NCBI GenBank assembly: GCA_018402345.1
Contig: JAGYIV010000008.1
Span: 682,001-746,000 of the forward strand
Direction of reading: 5' to 3'
Length of the DNA: 64,000 bases
DNA from: Terrimicrobiaceae bacterium
Lineage (GTDB): Bacteria; Verrucomicrobiota; Verrucomicrobiia; Chthoniobacterales; Terrimicrobiaceae
Positions 54,613 to 64,000 of this stretch are shown piece after piece (the stretch's first letter is position 1; each line of letters opens with the position of its first letter). Both the position numbers and the translations under genes were made by a program. The notes under the pieces were generated by a model. The model was given only the letters and a program-made list of their open reading frames with translations. It did no database searches and was not told the DNA's origin.

Positions 54613-55362
54613 GTGCTTGTCAACGATACTGCCTCCCTACATTCCGGCCCGTGGACTCTTTCCCATGTCGATTCCACCGGGTCCACAAACACAATATGCC
54701 GCGATCTGCCGCCATGGAGCGCGGTGCGCGCTGAGACGCAAACGCATGGACGGGGCCGCCTCGGGCGGGCCTACGCCTGTGCGCGGGGAGGGCTTTGGAT
54801 CTCAGCCGTCCTTCCGGCCGATGTCCCCGCGACCCGGTGGGCGGGATTTTCTCTGCAGGTGGGTGTTTCCCTGATGGATTGCCTCCGATCGATGGGAGTC
54901 GCTGGCGTTCGCTTGCGCTGGCCGAACGATTTGTTGATCGGCGAAAAAAAACTCGCCGGCCTTCTGATAGAGCAACCCGCCACGGGCAAGCTCATCGTGG
55001 GATTCGGGTTGAATATCCACAACGCCCCGTGGGAACAAATGCCCGAACTTACCGGTGTGACCACGCGCCTTGGTGATTGGATGACCCCACCGCCACTCGA
55101 GGAGATCGCCGCCGCTGTGCTGCATGCGATCGCGTCGGCGCACGCATCCATGGAAGAGCATGGCATGGCCCCGGCGATCGAGGCGCTCAACCGCCACTGG
55201 CGGGAGCCGCTGGCCGTGGAATTGCTTCTCACCGATGGTCGCAGGCTGTCCGGAGCATTCACCGGCCTAGATGCGGTTGGAAATTTGCGCCTGCTGGATG
55301 AGGAAGAGCGGGAGTTTGTCGTGGAGCACCAGTTGGTCGAGCGCCTCAAGGAGCTTTTCTAA
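54613..55362 (+). CDS. birA: Biotin--[acetyl-CoA-carboxylase] ligase
   Basis: Biotinylates the biotin carboxyl carrier protein; 249 residues, the short form without the N-terminal DNA-binding repressor domain. Motifs: HVDSTGSTN, biotinyl-AMP loop ETQTHGRGRLGRAY, LRWPNDLLIGEKKLAGLLIE, FGLNIHN, and a C-terminal SH3-like domain ending LVERLKELF. The start is a GTG at 54613. gatC follows 56 bases later. Confidence 0.9.
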   Translation: MLVNDTASLHSGPWTLSHVDSTGSTNTICRDLPPWSAVRAETQTHGRGRLGRAYACARGGLWISAVLPADVPATRWAGFSLQVGVSLMDCLRSMGVAGVRLRWPNDLLIGEKKLAGLLIEQPATGKLIVGFGLNIHNAPWEQMPELTGVTTRLGDWMTPPPLEEIAAAVLHAIASAHASMEEHGMAPAIEALNRHWREPLAVELLLTDGRRLSGAFTGLDAVGNLRLLDEEEREFVVEHQLVERLKELF

Positions 55363-55418
55363 ACGACGGGATCAAATTTTTGGACAAACGGAATCCGAAC
55401 TCCTACCAATATCCAAGC

Positions 55419-55706
55419 ATGAGCAGTCCCAATCTTGATGTCCGCGATGTCGCCCGCCTGGCTCGCATCGAACTTACCGACGACGAGGCGGCCACTTTCC
55501 AATCGCAACTGGGCCGTGTGCTGGAATACGTCGAACAACTCAACGCTCTCGATGTGTCGTCCGTCGAACCGACCGCGCATGCAAACCCTGTCTTCAACGT
55601 CCTCCGCGCCGACGAGGCCCGCCCCGGCCTGGAACGAAGCGCCGCCCTCGCGAATGCGCCCCATGCCGCGAACAACCTCGTCGTCGTCACCAAAGTCATC
55701 GAATAA
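55419..55706 (+). CDS. gatC: Asp/Glu-tRNA amidotransferase subunit C
   Basis: Structural subunit of the GatCAB amidotransferase that makes Gln-tRNA(Gln) and/or Asn-tRNA(Asn); 95 residues. It shows the family layout: DVRDVARLARIELTDDEAAT, LGRVLEYVEQLNALDVSSVE PT-type core, and the tail NLVVVTKVIE. The ATG at 55419 was chosen over an upstream in-frame start because family similarity begins at SSPNLDVRDVA. It is followed 2 bases later by gatA. Confidence 0.93.
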   Translation: MSSPNLDVRDVARLARIELTDDEAATFQSQLGRVLEYVEQLNALDVSSVEPTAHANPVFNVLRADEARPGLERSAALANAPHAANNLVVVTKVIE

Positions 55707-55708
55707 AA

Positions 55709-57175
55709 ATGAGCAATCCGACCGACCTGACCATTTCCGGCCTTCAAGACGGCTACCGCTCCGGCGCATTCACGCCGGTGGATGTCCTGCGCGCACTCGA
55801 TGAACGCATCACCGCTGTCGATCCTGTCGTGGGGGCGTATCTCTCCCGCGATTTTGAATCTGCCATCGCCGCTGCCGAAAAGGCCGACATCAACTTGCCT
55901 CTTGGCGGGGTGCCTATTGGAATCAAGGACGCCATCAATGTGCTGGGCGAATCTTGCACCTGCGCCTCGCGCATGCTCGAGGGGTTCCGCTCCCCCTACG
56001 ACGCCACGGTGATTTCACGCCTGCGTGCTGCCGGAGCGATTCCATTCGGCCGCATGAACATGGATGAATTCGCCATGGGGTCCTCAACCGAAAACTCCGC
56101 CTGGCAAAAAACCCGCAATCCGTGGGACCCCTCGCGCATTCCCGGCGGCTCGAGCGGTGGATCCGCCGCCGCCGTGGCAGCCCGCGAGGCGTTCGCCACC
56201 CTCGGCAGCGACACCGGTGGATCGATCCGCCAACCCGCCTCGCTGTGCGGTGTGGTCGGCTTGAAACCAAGCTACGGACGCGTCTCGCGGTATGGCCTCG
56301 TGGCATTTGCCTCCTCGCTCGACCAGATCGGACCGATCGCCCGCAGCACACGTGATTGCGCAAGCATCCTGAATGTCATCGCGGGAAAGGATGCCCACGA
56401 CTCGACCTCGCTCGACCTCCCAGCGGAGGATTTCACCGCGCGACTGGGCGGGGATTTAAAAGGGGTGAAACTCGGCATCCCGAAGGAATATTTCGTCGAT
56501 GGCATGGACCAACGCGTCCGCGAAAGCGTGCAAAACGCAATCCGCAAATGCGAACAACTCGGCGCGGAACTCGTTGACATCTCGTTGCCCCACACCAGCT
56601 ACGCGGTTGGCGTGTATTACATCATTGCCACGGCAGAAGCCTCGGCGAATCTGGCACGCTTCGACGGCGTGCGCTACGGACACCGCGCGAAGAACCCCAA
56701 AGATCTCCTCGACCACTACATGCGCAGCCGCGAGGAGGGTTTCGGCAGTGAGGTCAAGCGCCGCATCATCCTCGGCACCTACGTCCTCTCAAGCGGATAC
56801 TACGACGCCTACTACCTCAAAGCCCAAAAGGTGCGCACACTCATCCGCCGAGACTTCACCGAGGCTTTTGAAAAAGTCGATGCCATCGTCTGCCCAACCT
56901 CGCCGGACCTTGCATTCAAGCTGGGCGAGCGCGTTGACGATCCCCTCCGCATGTATCTGGCGGATATTTTCACCATCGCTACGAACCTCGCCGGAATCTG
57001 CGGCATCAGCGTGCCCTGCGGCCTCGTAGAGGAAGATGGAAAAAGCCTCCCTGTCGGCCTCCAATTCCTCGGCAAAGCCCTTGACGAAACGCGCCTTCTG
57101 GGCATCGCCGACGCCTTTGAGCGCACTGGATCAGGGAACATCCTCACACGATCAGACCTGCCCCGACCGGCGTAG
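55709..57175 (+). CDS. gatA: Asp/Glu-tRNA amidotransferase subunit A
   Basis: Amidase subunit that frees ammonia from glutamine; 488 residues. The Ser-cisSer-Lys triad is visible: Lys in GVPIGIKDAINVLG, cis-Ser in PGGSSGGSAAAVAA, and nucleophilic Ser in LGSDTGGSIRQPASLCG. Then GLKPSYGRVSRYGLVAFASS and a full-length C-terminus with NLAGICGISVPCGLVEEDGK. gatB is not in the window, so it must lie elsewhere. Confidence 0.96.
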   Translation: MSNPTDLTISGLQDGYRSGAFTPVDVLRALDERITAVDPVVGAYLSRDFESAIAAAEKADINLPLGGVPIGIKDAINVLGESCTCASRMLEGFRSPYDATVISRLRAAGAIPFGRMNMDEFAMGSSTENSAWQKTRNPWDPSRIPGGSSGGSAAAVAAREAFATLGSDTGGSIRQPASLCGVVGLKPSYGRVSRYGLVAFASSLDQIGPIARSTRDCASILNVIAGKDAHDSTSLDLPAEDFTARLGGDLKGVKLGIPKEYFVDGMDQRVRESVQNAIRKCEQLGAELVDISLPHTSYAVGVYYIIATAEASANLARFDGVRYGHRAKNPKDLLDHYMRSREEGFGSEVKRRIILGTYVLSSGYYDAYYLKAQKVRTLIRRDFTEAFEKVDAIVCPTSPDLAFKLGERVDDPLRMYLADIFTIATNLAGICGISVPCGLVEEDGKSLPVGLQFLGKALDETRLLGIADAFERTGSGNILTRSDLPRPA

Positions 57176-57264
57176 TCCTCGCCCCCCAAACGCTGGGCAT
57201 CGCAGCCGCTTCGAAGCCACCAACTTTTGTCTTTTCCAGCGTTGCGCATCCGGTTTAAATCCGC

Positions 57265-57894
57265 ATGCGTATGAAAAGTTTGGCGTATCTCATTGTATTC
57301 GCGGCGGCAGCCTATTTCTGCTGGCAGCAATTCCAACCCACGCCTGAATTGACTCCGGAGCAGCAAATCGAGGCGATCGCTCATAGTGGCCACACAAGCT
57401 CAACCCAACTCTCAGCCTTGGCCAAATCTCACCCAATCCTCCTGACAAAAGCCCTGCGCGGGCGCCGCCTCTCGGTCAGCGGGGTGCTTCAAAAAGCCTT
57501 GGTGCGCGGTGTTGCGGCGGACGAATTGTCCTTGGACCTCGCTGGTGTTCCCGGCAAAAAAATATTCTTCGCATCACACCACCAGCGTCTGGCAAACAAG
57601 GGGAACTACAGACCCTCCCACAAATTCGAAAAAGTCGGCGGCACAATCTATATGATCGTCGAAGCCAAAAAAGAAATAGTGGCTGGCGGGGGTGGCGGGG
57701 CGGGGGTGGCCCAAACCGTCAAAGGGAAACTGGCCTCGTTGACCGGCGGGACAAAACCCCGCACCGCCTCTTCCCTGCCCGAAATAGAGAAAACCCCGCT
57801 TTTCGCAGAAGGGGCCCAAACGACACTCGAAGGCACTTTCAAATACATCAACGCGGCAAGCGTGATGCTTGAGTGGCATCCGCCGGGGGCCTGA
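57265..57894 (+). CDS. Membrane-anchored hypothetical protein with possible OB-fold
   Basis: Unrecognised 209-residue protein. An N-terminal signal anchor (LAYLIVFAAAAYFCWQQF) is followed by a periplasmic region. Residues about 70-135 (RGRRLSVSGVLQKALVRGVA to GTIYMIVEAKK) alternate like a small beta-barrel/OB fold of the tRNA_anti-like kind. Then come a Gly-rich hinge (VAGGGGGAGVAQ) and a last stretch with QTTLEGTFKYINAASVMLEW that may be a second strand set. It follows gatA by 89 bases. Function unknown. Confidence 0.6.
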   Translation: MRMKSLAYLIVFAAAAYFCWQQFQPTPELTPEQQIEAIAHSGHTSSTQLSALAKSHPILLTKALRGRRLSVSGVLQKALVRGVAADELSLDLAGVPGKKIFFASHHQRLANKGNYRPSHKFEKVGGTIYMIVEAKKEIVAGGGGGAGVAQTVKGKLASLTGGTKPRTASSLPEIEKTPLFAEGAQTTLEGTFKYINAASVMLEWHPPGA

Positions 57895-58043
57895 ATCCCT
57901 CGCTTTCTTTTCGGACCAGGCGTCTATTGCGCCTCCTTAATTGCAACCGACTTTTTTTGCCAAGATCGCGCTCTCTGAAATCGGTGGTTCAGCCGATCCC
58001 CCCTCTCCAATTGGAGACTCGATCGAGACAAAAAAGAGACAAA

Positions 58044-58115
58044 GAGACGCATTTTGCGTCTCGATATAGCGACAATAAGTCGCTTATTTCAGGTCGGACA
58101 GGTAGCGATGCGCTA
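58044..58115 (+). repeat. Three successive inverted repeats upstream of dnaK
   Basis: GAGACGCA-TTT-TGCGTCTC (58044-58062, 8-bp perfect arms), AGCGAC-AATAA-GTCGCT (58068-58084) and TAGCG-ATG-CGCTA (58103-58115) lie in the 315-base gap between the hypothetical gene ending at 57894 and dnaK. Short GAGAC direct repeats precede the first. None fits the CIRCE element (TTAGCACTC-N9-GAGTGCTAA). The first could be a terminator or an operator; no good T-run follows it. The rest of the gap (57895-58043, 58116-58154) shows nothing else certain. Confidence 0.6.
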
Positions 58116-58146
58116 TAAATTAAACGGATCACTCTTATCACAATGA

Positions 58147-60138
<1,992 letters not shown>

Positions 60139-60218
60139 TCCTCAATCAACTTTAACAACCCGCTCCGGCCTTCACACGGCCGAGGCATGTTAAAAACCAA
60201 CCAACAAGAAAAACACAC

Positions 60219-60515
60219 ATGGCAAAAGCAAACATCAGACCCCTCGCCGACCGCGTGCTCGTCAAGCCGCTCGAGGCCGAGGAACAAACCAAGGGTGGAA
60301 TCATCATCCCTGATTCCGCAAAGGAAAAACCCCAGGAAGCAGAGGTCGTCTCCCTCGGCACCGGCAAGCGTGACGACGATGGCAAACTCATCGAATTCAC
60401 TGTCAAGCCTGGCGACAAGGTCCTCATCTCCAAATACGGAGGCACCGAGGTCAAGGTCGAAGGCGAAAGCTACCTCATCATGCGCGAGGACGACATCCTC
60501 GGCATCATCGGCTAA
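60219..60515 (+). CDS. groES: Co-chaperonin GroES
   Basis: Ring-forming lid of the GroEL chamber; 98 residues. It starts [20 protein letters not shown], with the mobile loop [17 protein letters not shown] that contacts GroEL, then [14 protein letters not shown] and the C-terminal [14 protein letters not shown]. groEL follows after 48 bases. Confidence 0.98.
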   Translation: MAKANIRPLADRVLVKPLEAEEQTKGGIIIPDSAKEKPQEAEVVSLGTGKRDDDGKLIEFTVKPGDKVLISKYGGTEVKVEGESYLIMREDDILGIIG

Positions 60516-60563
60516 CACAGCCACTCCTGAAACCTGAACTCTGAAAACTGAAAACTAATTAAT

Positions 60564-62204
60564 ATGGCAGCAAAACAACTCCTGTTCGACGAAGCCGCGC
60601 GCCACGCCCTGCTTCGCGGTGTCGAGAAACTCGCGGCGGCCGTCAAGGCCACCCTCGGGCCATCCGGCCGCAACGTCATCCTCGACAAAAAATTCGGCAG
60701 CCCGACCATTACCAAGGACGGCGTGACCGTCGCCAAGGAAATCGAGCTCGAAGACCCCTACGAAAACATGGGCGCCCAGCTCATCCGCGAGGTCTCCAGC
60801 AAAACCAGCGACACCGCCGGTGACGGCACCACCACAGCGACCGTTCTCGCCGAAGCGATCTACCGCGAAGGCCTCAAGAACGTCACTGCCGGTGCCAACC
60901 CGACGAACCTCAAGCGCGGCATCGACAAAGCCGTTGAAGCCATCACCGCCGAGATTGCAAACATCTCGAAGAAGGTGAAGGACAGCGCCGAAATCGCCCA
61001 GGTCGCCACCGTCTCCGCCAACTGGGACACCACCATCGGCCAGATCATCGCCGACGCGATGGACAAGGTCGGCAAGGACGGCACCATCACCGTCGAAGAG
61101 GCCAAGTCCATCGAGACCACCCTCGACGTCGTTGAAGGCATGCAATTCGACAAAGGCTACCTCTCGCCCTACTTCGTCACGAGCGCCGAAAGCCTCGAGG
61201 CAGTCCTTGAGAGCGCCTACATCCTCATCCACGAGAAAAAAATCAGCAGCCTCAAAGACCTGCTCCCGATCCTCGAGAAGATCGCCAAGACTGGCAAACC
61301 CTTCCTCATCATCGCGGAAGACGTCGAAGGCGAAGCCCTCGCGACCCTCGTGGTCAACAAGCTCCGCGGCACGCTCCAAGTCTGCGCCGTCAAGGCCCCC
61401 GGCTTCGGCGACCGCCGCAAAGCCATGCTCGAAGACATCGCGGCCCTCACAGGCGGCAAATGCATCAGCGAAGACCTCGGCATCAAGCTCGAGAACCTCA
61501 GCCTTGAGGACCTCGGCCGCGCCAAGCGCCTCGTCATCGACAAGGAAAACACCACCATCATCGAAGGCGAAGGCAAGAGCGCTGATATCCAGAGCCGCGT
61601 GAATCAAATCCGCCGCCAGATCGAGGAGACCACCAGCGACTACGACCGCGAGAAGCTCCAAGAGCGCCTCGCCAAGCTCGCCGGCGGCGTCGCCGTCATC
61701 AATGTCGGTGCAGCCACCGAGACCGAGATGAAGGAAAAGAAAGCCCGCGTCGAAGACGCCCTCCACGCCACCCGCGCAGCGGTGGAAGAGGGAATCGTCC
61801 CCGGCGGCGGTGTCGCCCTCATCCGCGCCCAGAAGGCCCTCGACAGCCTCACCCTCACCGGTGACGAGGCCATCGGCGCCGGCATCGTGCGCCGCGCCAT
61901 CGAGCAACCGCTCCGCACCCTCGCCGACAATGCCGGCCAGGAAGGCGCGCTCATCGTGCAGGAAGTCAAGAAGCGCGGCGGCAACGAAGGTTACAACGTG
62001 GCCACCGGCGAATACGTCGACCTCATCAAGGCCGGCGTCGTCGATCCAGCAAAGGTCACCCGCAGCGCCTTGCAAAATGCCTCGTCCATCAGCGGACTCC
62101 TCCTCACCACAGAGGCTCTCATCACCGAGATCCCCGAGAAGGAAAAAGCTCCCGCCATGCCTCACGGCGGCGGAATGGGCGGTATGGGCGGCATGGACTA
62201 CTAA
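60564..62204 (+). CDS. groEL: Chaperonin GroEL
   Basis: Hsp60 folding chamber subunit, 546 residues, normal length. Motifs: [23 protein letters not shown] site [50 protein letters not shown], and the Gly-Met-rich C-terminal tail [12 protein letters not shown]. Asp in the TAGDGTTTA loop is present, so ATPase function is expected. A strong terminator lies 34 bases downstream, closing the dnaK-groES-groEL unit. Confidence 0.98.
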   Translation: MAAKQLLFDEAARHALLRGVEKLAAAVKATLGPSGRNVILDKKFGSPTITKDGVTVAKEIELEDPYENMGAQLIREVSSKTSDTAGDGTTTATVLAEAIYREGLKNVTAGANPTNLKRGIDKAVEAITAEIANISKKVKDSAEIAQVATVSANWDTTIGQIIADAMDKVGKDGTITVEEAKSIETTLDVVEGMQFDKGYLSPYFVTSAESLEAVLESAYILIHEKKISSLKDLLPILEKIAKTGKPFLIIAEDVEGEALATLVVNKLRGTLQVCAVKAPGFGDRRKAMLEDIAALTGGKCISEDLGIKLENLSLEDLGRAKRLVIDKENTTIIEGEGKSADIQSRVNQIRRQIEETTSDYDREKLQERLAKLAGGVAVINVGAATETEMKEKKARVEDALHATRAAVEEGIVPGGGVALIRAQKALDSLTLTGDEAIGAGIVRRAIEQPLRTLADNAGQEGALIVQEVKKRGGNEGYNVATGEYVDLIKAGVVDPAKVTRSALQNASSISGLLLTTEALITEIPEKEKAPAMPHGGGMGGMGGMDY

Positions 62205-62238
62205 GTCCCGCAGGCCGACAAAGCCAAACTCAACAACT

Positions 62239-62272
62239 CAGCCGGGTTCGCAAGAACCCGGCTGTTTTGTTT
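62239..62272 (+). terminator. Rho-independent terminator of the chaperone operon
   Basis: CAGCCGGGTTC (62239-62249) pairs perfectly with GAACCCGGCTG (62254-62264) around a GCAA tetraloop, followed by TTTTGTTT. Confidence 0.95.
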
Positions 62273-62346
62273 CCGGGGTCATGGGTGACGAAATTGTTTG
62301 AAAACTCCGGTGGCGCATTTGCCTGCCAAGAATATTCGTCGCCGCG

Positions 62347-64000
62347 ATGAAACCCATCCAACTCCTTCCTGCGGCACTCAACCGCTATCTCCCGCTCCTC
62401 TCGACAGCACTCGTTTGCTCGTTGGTTCCCCACTCGCAGGCACAAAGCGACGGCATCGCCAATGATTATTGGGGACCGGCGATCACCGGCTCCGCGCTCG
62501 CCTCGCCGGCCCAATCCAACACCTCCTTTCCCTATGGTGTCGCCTCTGGCGATCCCCACAGCGACTCGGTGGTCCTCTGGACGAAATTCGCTCCGGCGGG
62601 AAATTCCACCGCGAGCCAAGAGGTGACTTGGCAAATCTCCACCTCCCGCACCGATTTCTCGGCGCCGGTCGCTTCGGGAACTGTCGAAGCCACGACGGAG
62701 AACAATTTCACCGTCAAGCTCGTCGCCCCGGGCCTCCAGGCAGGAACGGAATATTTCTACCGATTTATCACGGATGGCGGCGCCGCTGTTTCAACGGTGG
62801 GACGCACGAAAACCCTTCCAACAGGTTCTGTCGATTCGGTGCGCCTCGCCTTGTTCAGTTGCTCGAATATCACCGCAGACCCCTTCTACGCCTACGACAA
62901 GGTCGCCCGCAAAGGGGATTTCGACGCTCTCGTCCATGTCGGCGACTACATTTATGAATACGGCCCCGGTGGATACGCCGCAGCGGAATCACTCGCCGGA
63001 TCGGTGGGCTTCGAGCCGAACGGCGAACTCCTGACCCTCGAGGACTACCGCGCGCGCTATGCCCAATACCACCGGCAGAACTCCCTCCAATCAGCCCGCG
63101 CCTCCGCTCCGCTCATCGCCATCTGGGACGACCACGAGACCGCGAACGACTCCTACAAGGACGGCGCTCAAAATCACACCGAGGACACCGAAGGCTCATG
63201 GAACGATCGCGTCACCGCCGCCCTCGAGGCCTATTACGAGTGGATGCCAATCCGCGAACCCGCCAGCGGCAACCGCAAGGAGGCCTACCGCTCCTTCGAC
63301 TTCGGCGATCTCGTCTCGCTCCACATGCTCGAAACCCGCCTCACCGGCCGGGACAAGCAAATCTCCCTCGCTCCTGCTTCCGATGATGTTCAAACACGCA
63401 TCGGCCAGATTTTAGCCGATCCCACACTGACCGCTTACTACGCCACGACCTATGGGTTGACCGCTCCAGCCACTCCAGCCGACATCACCGCTTTCGGCGC
63501 GGCCTTGGCCACGCCGGTGGTGAACGAACTCGTCTACACAAATGTCGTCGAGATGTATTCCGGCAACCGCACCCTCCTCGGAGCGACCCAGCTCGGCTGG
63601 CTGCAAAGCGAACTGGCAACCTCCAATGCCACCTACCAAGTGCTAGGCCAACAAACCCTTATGGGAAACATGGTCATGCCGGCCGAACTCCTCCTCGAAC
63701 TCGCCGGGGGCGACGTCAATCCCGACACCATCGCGAAATACCTCACCCCGATCGCCAAAATGGCCGCCGGCGTGCCATTCGACGCCCTCGAATCCGCCGA
63801 GCAAGCCGCCTACACCAACGCCAATGCCCTTCCCTACAACGAGGACGCTTGGGACGGCTACGGCAAGGATCGTGAAACAATCCTCCAAACCGCGCTTGCC
63901 CACGGCAAAAAACTCTTCGTCTTCTCGGGAGATACCCACAACGCATGGTCCAACCAACTCAAGACCATGTCGCCCACCTCCGCCGGACTCGCCCCCAAGG
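62347..64000 (+). CDS. PhoD-like alkaline phosphatase/phosphodiesterase (3' end outside the window)
   Basis: Secreted metal-dependent phosphatase of the PhoD family, with at least 551 residues before the right edge. An N-terminal export signal (hydrophobic stretch LLSTALVCSLVPHSQAQ) precedes the PhoD N-terminal Fn3-like domain (FPYGVASGDPHSDSVVLWTK, GLQAGTEYFYRF). The metallophosphatase domain has LFSCSN, LVHVGDYIYEYG, IAIWDDHETANDSY, and FVFSGDTHNAWSNQL near the end of the window. PhoD enzymes release phosphate from phosphodiesters and monoesters outside the cytoplasm and are usually induced by phosphate starvation; no Pho box was recognised. The signal lacks an obvious twin-arginine, unlike classical PhoD. 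Confidence 0.88.
   Translation, partial: MKPIQLLPAALNRYLPLLSTALVCSLVPHSQAQSDGIANDYWGPAITGSALASPAQSNTSFPYGVASGDPHSDSVVLWTKFAPAGNSTASQEVTWQISTSRTDFSAPVASGTVEATTENNFTVKLVAPGLQAGTEYFYRFITDGGAAVSTVGRTKTLPTGSVDSVRLALFSCSNITADPFYAYDKVARKGDFDALVHVGDYIYEYGPGGYAAAESLAGSVGFEPNGELLTLEDYRARYAQYHRQNSLQSARASAPLIAIWDDHETANDSYKDGAQNHTEDTEGSWNDRVTAALEAYYEWMPIREPASGNRKEAYRSFDFGDLVSLHMLETRLTGRDKQISLAPASDDVQTRIGQILADPTLTAYYATTYGLTAPATPADITAFGAALATPVVNELVYTNVVEMYSGNRTLLGATQLGWLQSELATSNATYQVLGQQTLMGNMVMPAELLLELAGGDVNPDTIAKYLTPIAKMAAGVPFDALESAEQAAYTNANALPYNEDAWDGYGKDRETILQTALAHGKKLFVFSGDTHNAWSNQLKTMSPTSAGLAPK

Overview
The window looks like a chromosomal segment of a Gram-negative, moderately GC-rich bacterium, most probably a member of the Verrucomicrobiota (inference). 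The pointers are lipid A genes (lpxA, lpxK and an LpxC-FabZ fusion, an arrangement known from the Planctomycetota/Verrucomicrobiota/Chlamydiota and Bacteroidota groups), a TIGR04073-type exosortase-associated protein, and a verrucomicrobial-style type IV/II pseudopilin. Most of the content is housekeeping. There is no prophage, insertion sequence, CRISPR array or rRNA operon. The only accessory-looking patch is about 0.7 kb next to a tRNA-Leu gene.

Layout. 1-6.6 kb: recO (cut by the left edge) and serA on the minus strand; an M50 membrane protease, yebC and cca on the plus strand; then hemB and a PAP2 phosphatase on the minus strand. 6.6-13.3 kb: a tightly packed minus-strand operon rplS-rnhB-yraN-ABC-F-rapA-hemB-PAP2, preceded by a pseudopilin gene. 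13.4-19 kb: a TIGR04073 protein and a polysaccharide cluster (GT2, asparagine synthase, two GT4 enzymes). 19-21.8 kb: lpxA, lpxC-fabZ and a LolD-like ATPase. 21.8-30.6 kb: rluA-like, pabB, prs, rplY, pth, rpsF, ssb, a pseudo-receiver protein, ruvB, and a GluR0-like receptor channel. 30.6-38.4 kb: thrB, an MscS channel, an OprB-like porin, a TauE-like exporter, lpxK, acpP and a divergent glycogen-synthase-like protein. 38.4-44.2 kb: recJ-recG and leuC-leuD. 44.3-49 kb: sulfurtransferase-sufE, an NtrB-like histidine kinase operon, tRNA-Leu and a decayed toxin-antitoxin remnant. 49.3-54.6 kb: amtB-glnB behind a sigma-54 promoter, cysI and secreted proteins. 54.6-64 kb: birA, gatC-gatA, dnaK-groES-groEL and a PhoD phosphatase cut by the right edge.

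A recurrent feature is single-base disruption of otherwise well-conserved genes: rapA (about five times), the ABC-F gene, GT2, the LolD-like ATPase, the rluA-like gene, prs, the GluR0-like gene and the TIGR04073 gene. Several breaks lie in short G/C or A/T runs, and essential genes such as prs are among those hit. Residual indel errors in the assembly are therefore the likeliest explanation. Where a gene is broken, the span given covers the whole reconstructed gene.

The most interesting items are the predicted potassium-selective, ligand-gated receptor channel at 29.5-30.6 kb, the glycogen-synthase-like protein with a degenerate active site, the inverted repeats upstream of dnaK, the sigma-54 promoter of amtB, and the PIN-toxin fragment abutting tRNA-Leu.
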